In this document: in pieces, positions 63,550 through 64,000 of the stretch
Layout of the letters: each line of letters starts with the position of its first letter
Numbering within the stretch: position 1 is the stretch's first letter
NCBI GenBank assembly: GCA_963578475.1
Contig: CAUZCL010000009.1
Location: 70,016 to 134,015 of the forward strand
Reading direction: 5' to 3'
Source: SMYC01 sp963578475
Lineage (GTDB): Bacteria > Acidobacteriota > Vicinamibacteria > Marinacidobacterales > SMYC01
Length of the DNA stretch: 64,000 bases
Notes under the pieces: generated by a model
What the model was told of the DNA's origin: nothing
Seen by the model: only the letters and a program-made list of their open reading frames with translations
Databases searched by the model: none
Program-made: the position numbers and the translations under genes

Positions 63550-63917
63550 GATTTCCCTCTCTGTTCGCACGCCCCTAGTCCCCTGCGAGTTTCCACCGCA
63601 AGCCATTCGAGGCGAGGCTTAGTCTACTCTCAGAAGGTGACCCGATCGATCTCGACCTGGGAGCGCCGGGTGCAGAGTCAATGCGCAAGGTATCACGCCA
63701 ACAACTTGCACTTTCGCGATGGAATAGCCCGAGCAAGCTCCCGGAGGTACTGGAGGCCAGAGCCTACCTTTTGGAGTAGCGGCCTTGACGCCAAGGCCGG
63801 CATTGCGTAGGGTCTTCGACAAGGACTAGGGCCCAGAACGACGTGGCCAGGGGGGCCAGGACTTAGCGGCGGTGAAAGAATAACTCCCGACTTTTCTGCA
63901 GGCTGTAGGGTGTAGTT
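63550..63917. other. no gene seen upstream of the DUF1028 operon
   Basis: About 370 bp without a recognisable gene. It should contain the promoter of the DUF1028 operon, but no hexamer pair stood out. Confidence 0.4.
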
Positions 63918-64000
63918 TCACTTGGGCATGGCCTCGTCGTTGGTCAGGTCCAACTCGTCCATCTGTTCGCGCGTGATCTTTACGCCCTTTTTGTAGGCCT
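63918..64000 (-). pseudogene. transposase C-terminal end (ISAzo13/Rhodopirellula-type DDE, tentative), cut by window edge
   Basis: Minus-strand frame from the edge: YKKGVKITREQMDELDL, TNDEAMPK, TGA (63918-63920), then NYTLQPAEKSG in the same frame. Transposases of this group end with G.KI.DEQM..L.L....H..WNYT..P, so the TGA sits exactly where Trp is expected. Only ~27 codons are inside the window. Confidence 0.4.

Noticed and set aside
1..64000. CRISPR arrays, rRNA, tRNA, prophage
   Set aside because: No regularly spaced direct repeats, rRNA-like stretches, convincing cloverleafs or phage structural genes were seen on reading both strands; a computed tRNA scan was not possible.

Overview
The window looks like one stretch of an Acidobacteriota-type chromosome, close to the Vicinamibacteria/Thermoanaerobaculia lineages. 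This is inferred from gene content only. The signs are many eukaryotic-like Ser/Thr kinases fused to TolB/PD40 beta-propellers that end in a VLNWFEEL tail, an ADOP-type (acidobacterial duplicated orphan permease) MacB-like permease relic, PQQ-binding and YVTN propellers, membrane-fused spermidine-synthase-like proteins, and high-GC codon use with frequent GTG/TTG starts. No rRNA, tRNA, CRISPR array or prophage was seen.

Layout. 1-3.1 kb: end of an SDR gene, a dicarboxylate symporter, a convergent acyl-CoA ligase. 3.3-8.3 kb: DUF4388-like protein, BamB-like propeller, coiled-coil protein, haem-bearing secreted propeller protein. 8.5-11.7 kb: truncated 2-oxopentenoate-type hydratase, proline-racemase-superfamily enzyme and a convergent ketoglutarate-semialdehyde dehydrogenase (probable hydroxyproline catabolism). 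11.8-12.6 kb: relics of a kinase and a permease. 12.7-15.5 kb (minus strand): translationally coupled acyl-CoA dehydrogenase, CaiB CoA-transferase and MaoC hydratase. 15.6-19.9 kb: frameshifted membrane protein, cupredoxin fragment, secreted protein, TacT/DUF1778 toxin-antitoxin pair, PIN protein, adenosylhomocysteinase-like relic. 19.9-23.4 kb: cytochrome c plus PQQ dehydrogenase carrying a DWD signature, with a divergent YVTN propeller. 24-26.5 kb: DUF305-LVIVD fusion. 26.5-32.7 kb: relics, a methyltransferase, a membrane-fused spermidine-synthase-like protein, a broken sensor, a YkgJ protein. 32.7-33.4 kb: Phd/PIN pair. 33.4-36.2 kb: broken hydantoinase A fused to hydantoinase B and NhaC fragments. 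36.2-39.6 kb: RraA-like protein and TolB-PHP protein. 39.6-41.5 kb: sulfatase tail, RRM protein, and a response-regulator/kinase relic with a small in-place inversion. 41.8-44.7 kb: amidase, Phd antitoxin, unknown protein. 44.7-53.9 kb: kinase/propeller fragments sharing a promoter, interleaved with an AAA ATPase relic, RluA, cytochrome c-TPR, D-aminopeptidase, M50 protease and one kinase with an intact catalytic domain. 54.1-63.5 kb: MoxR ATPase with a membrane coiled-coil partner, SGNH lipoprotein, broken alcohol dehydrogenase, propeller relic, and two coupled genes encoding four DUF1028-peptidoglycan-binding modules. The right edge holds a transposase tail.

Three themes stand out. First, an unusual number of genes are broken. 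Some carry single-base changes in short homopolymers, some carry one in-frame stop at a conserved codon, and some are fragments joined abruptly, often between opposite strands. Real gene decay, recombination among paralogous kinase genes, and assembly or amplification error cannot be told apart from one sequence. Second, several kinase genes share a TTGCCY-N17-TARCAT promoter placed 10-12 nt before the ATG, which predicts leaderless mRNAs. Third, most of the intact genes encode exported or lipid-anchored beta-propellers, redox proteins and hydrolases, which suggests a periplasm-centred, scavenging oxidative metabolism.
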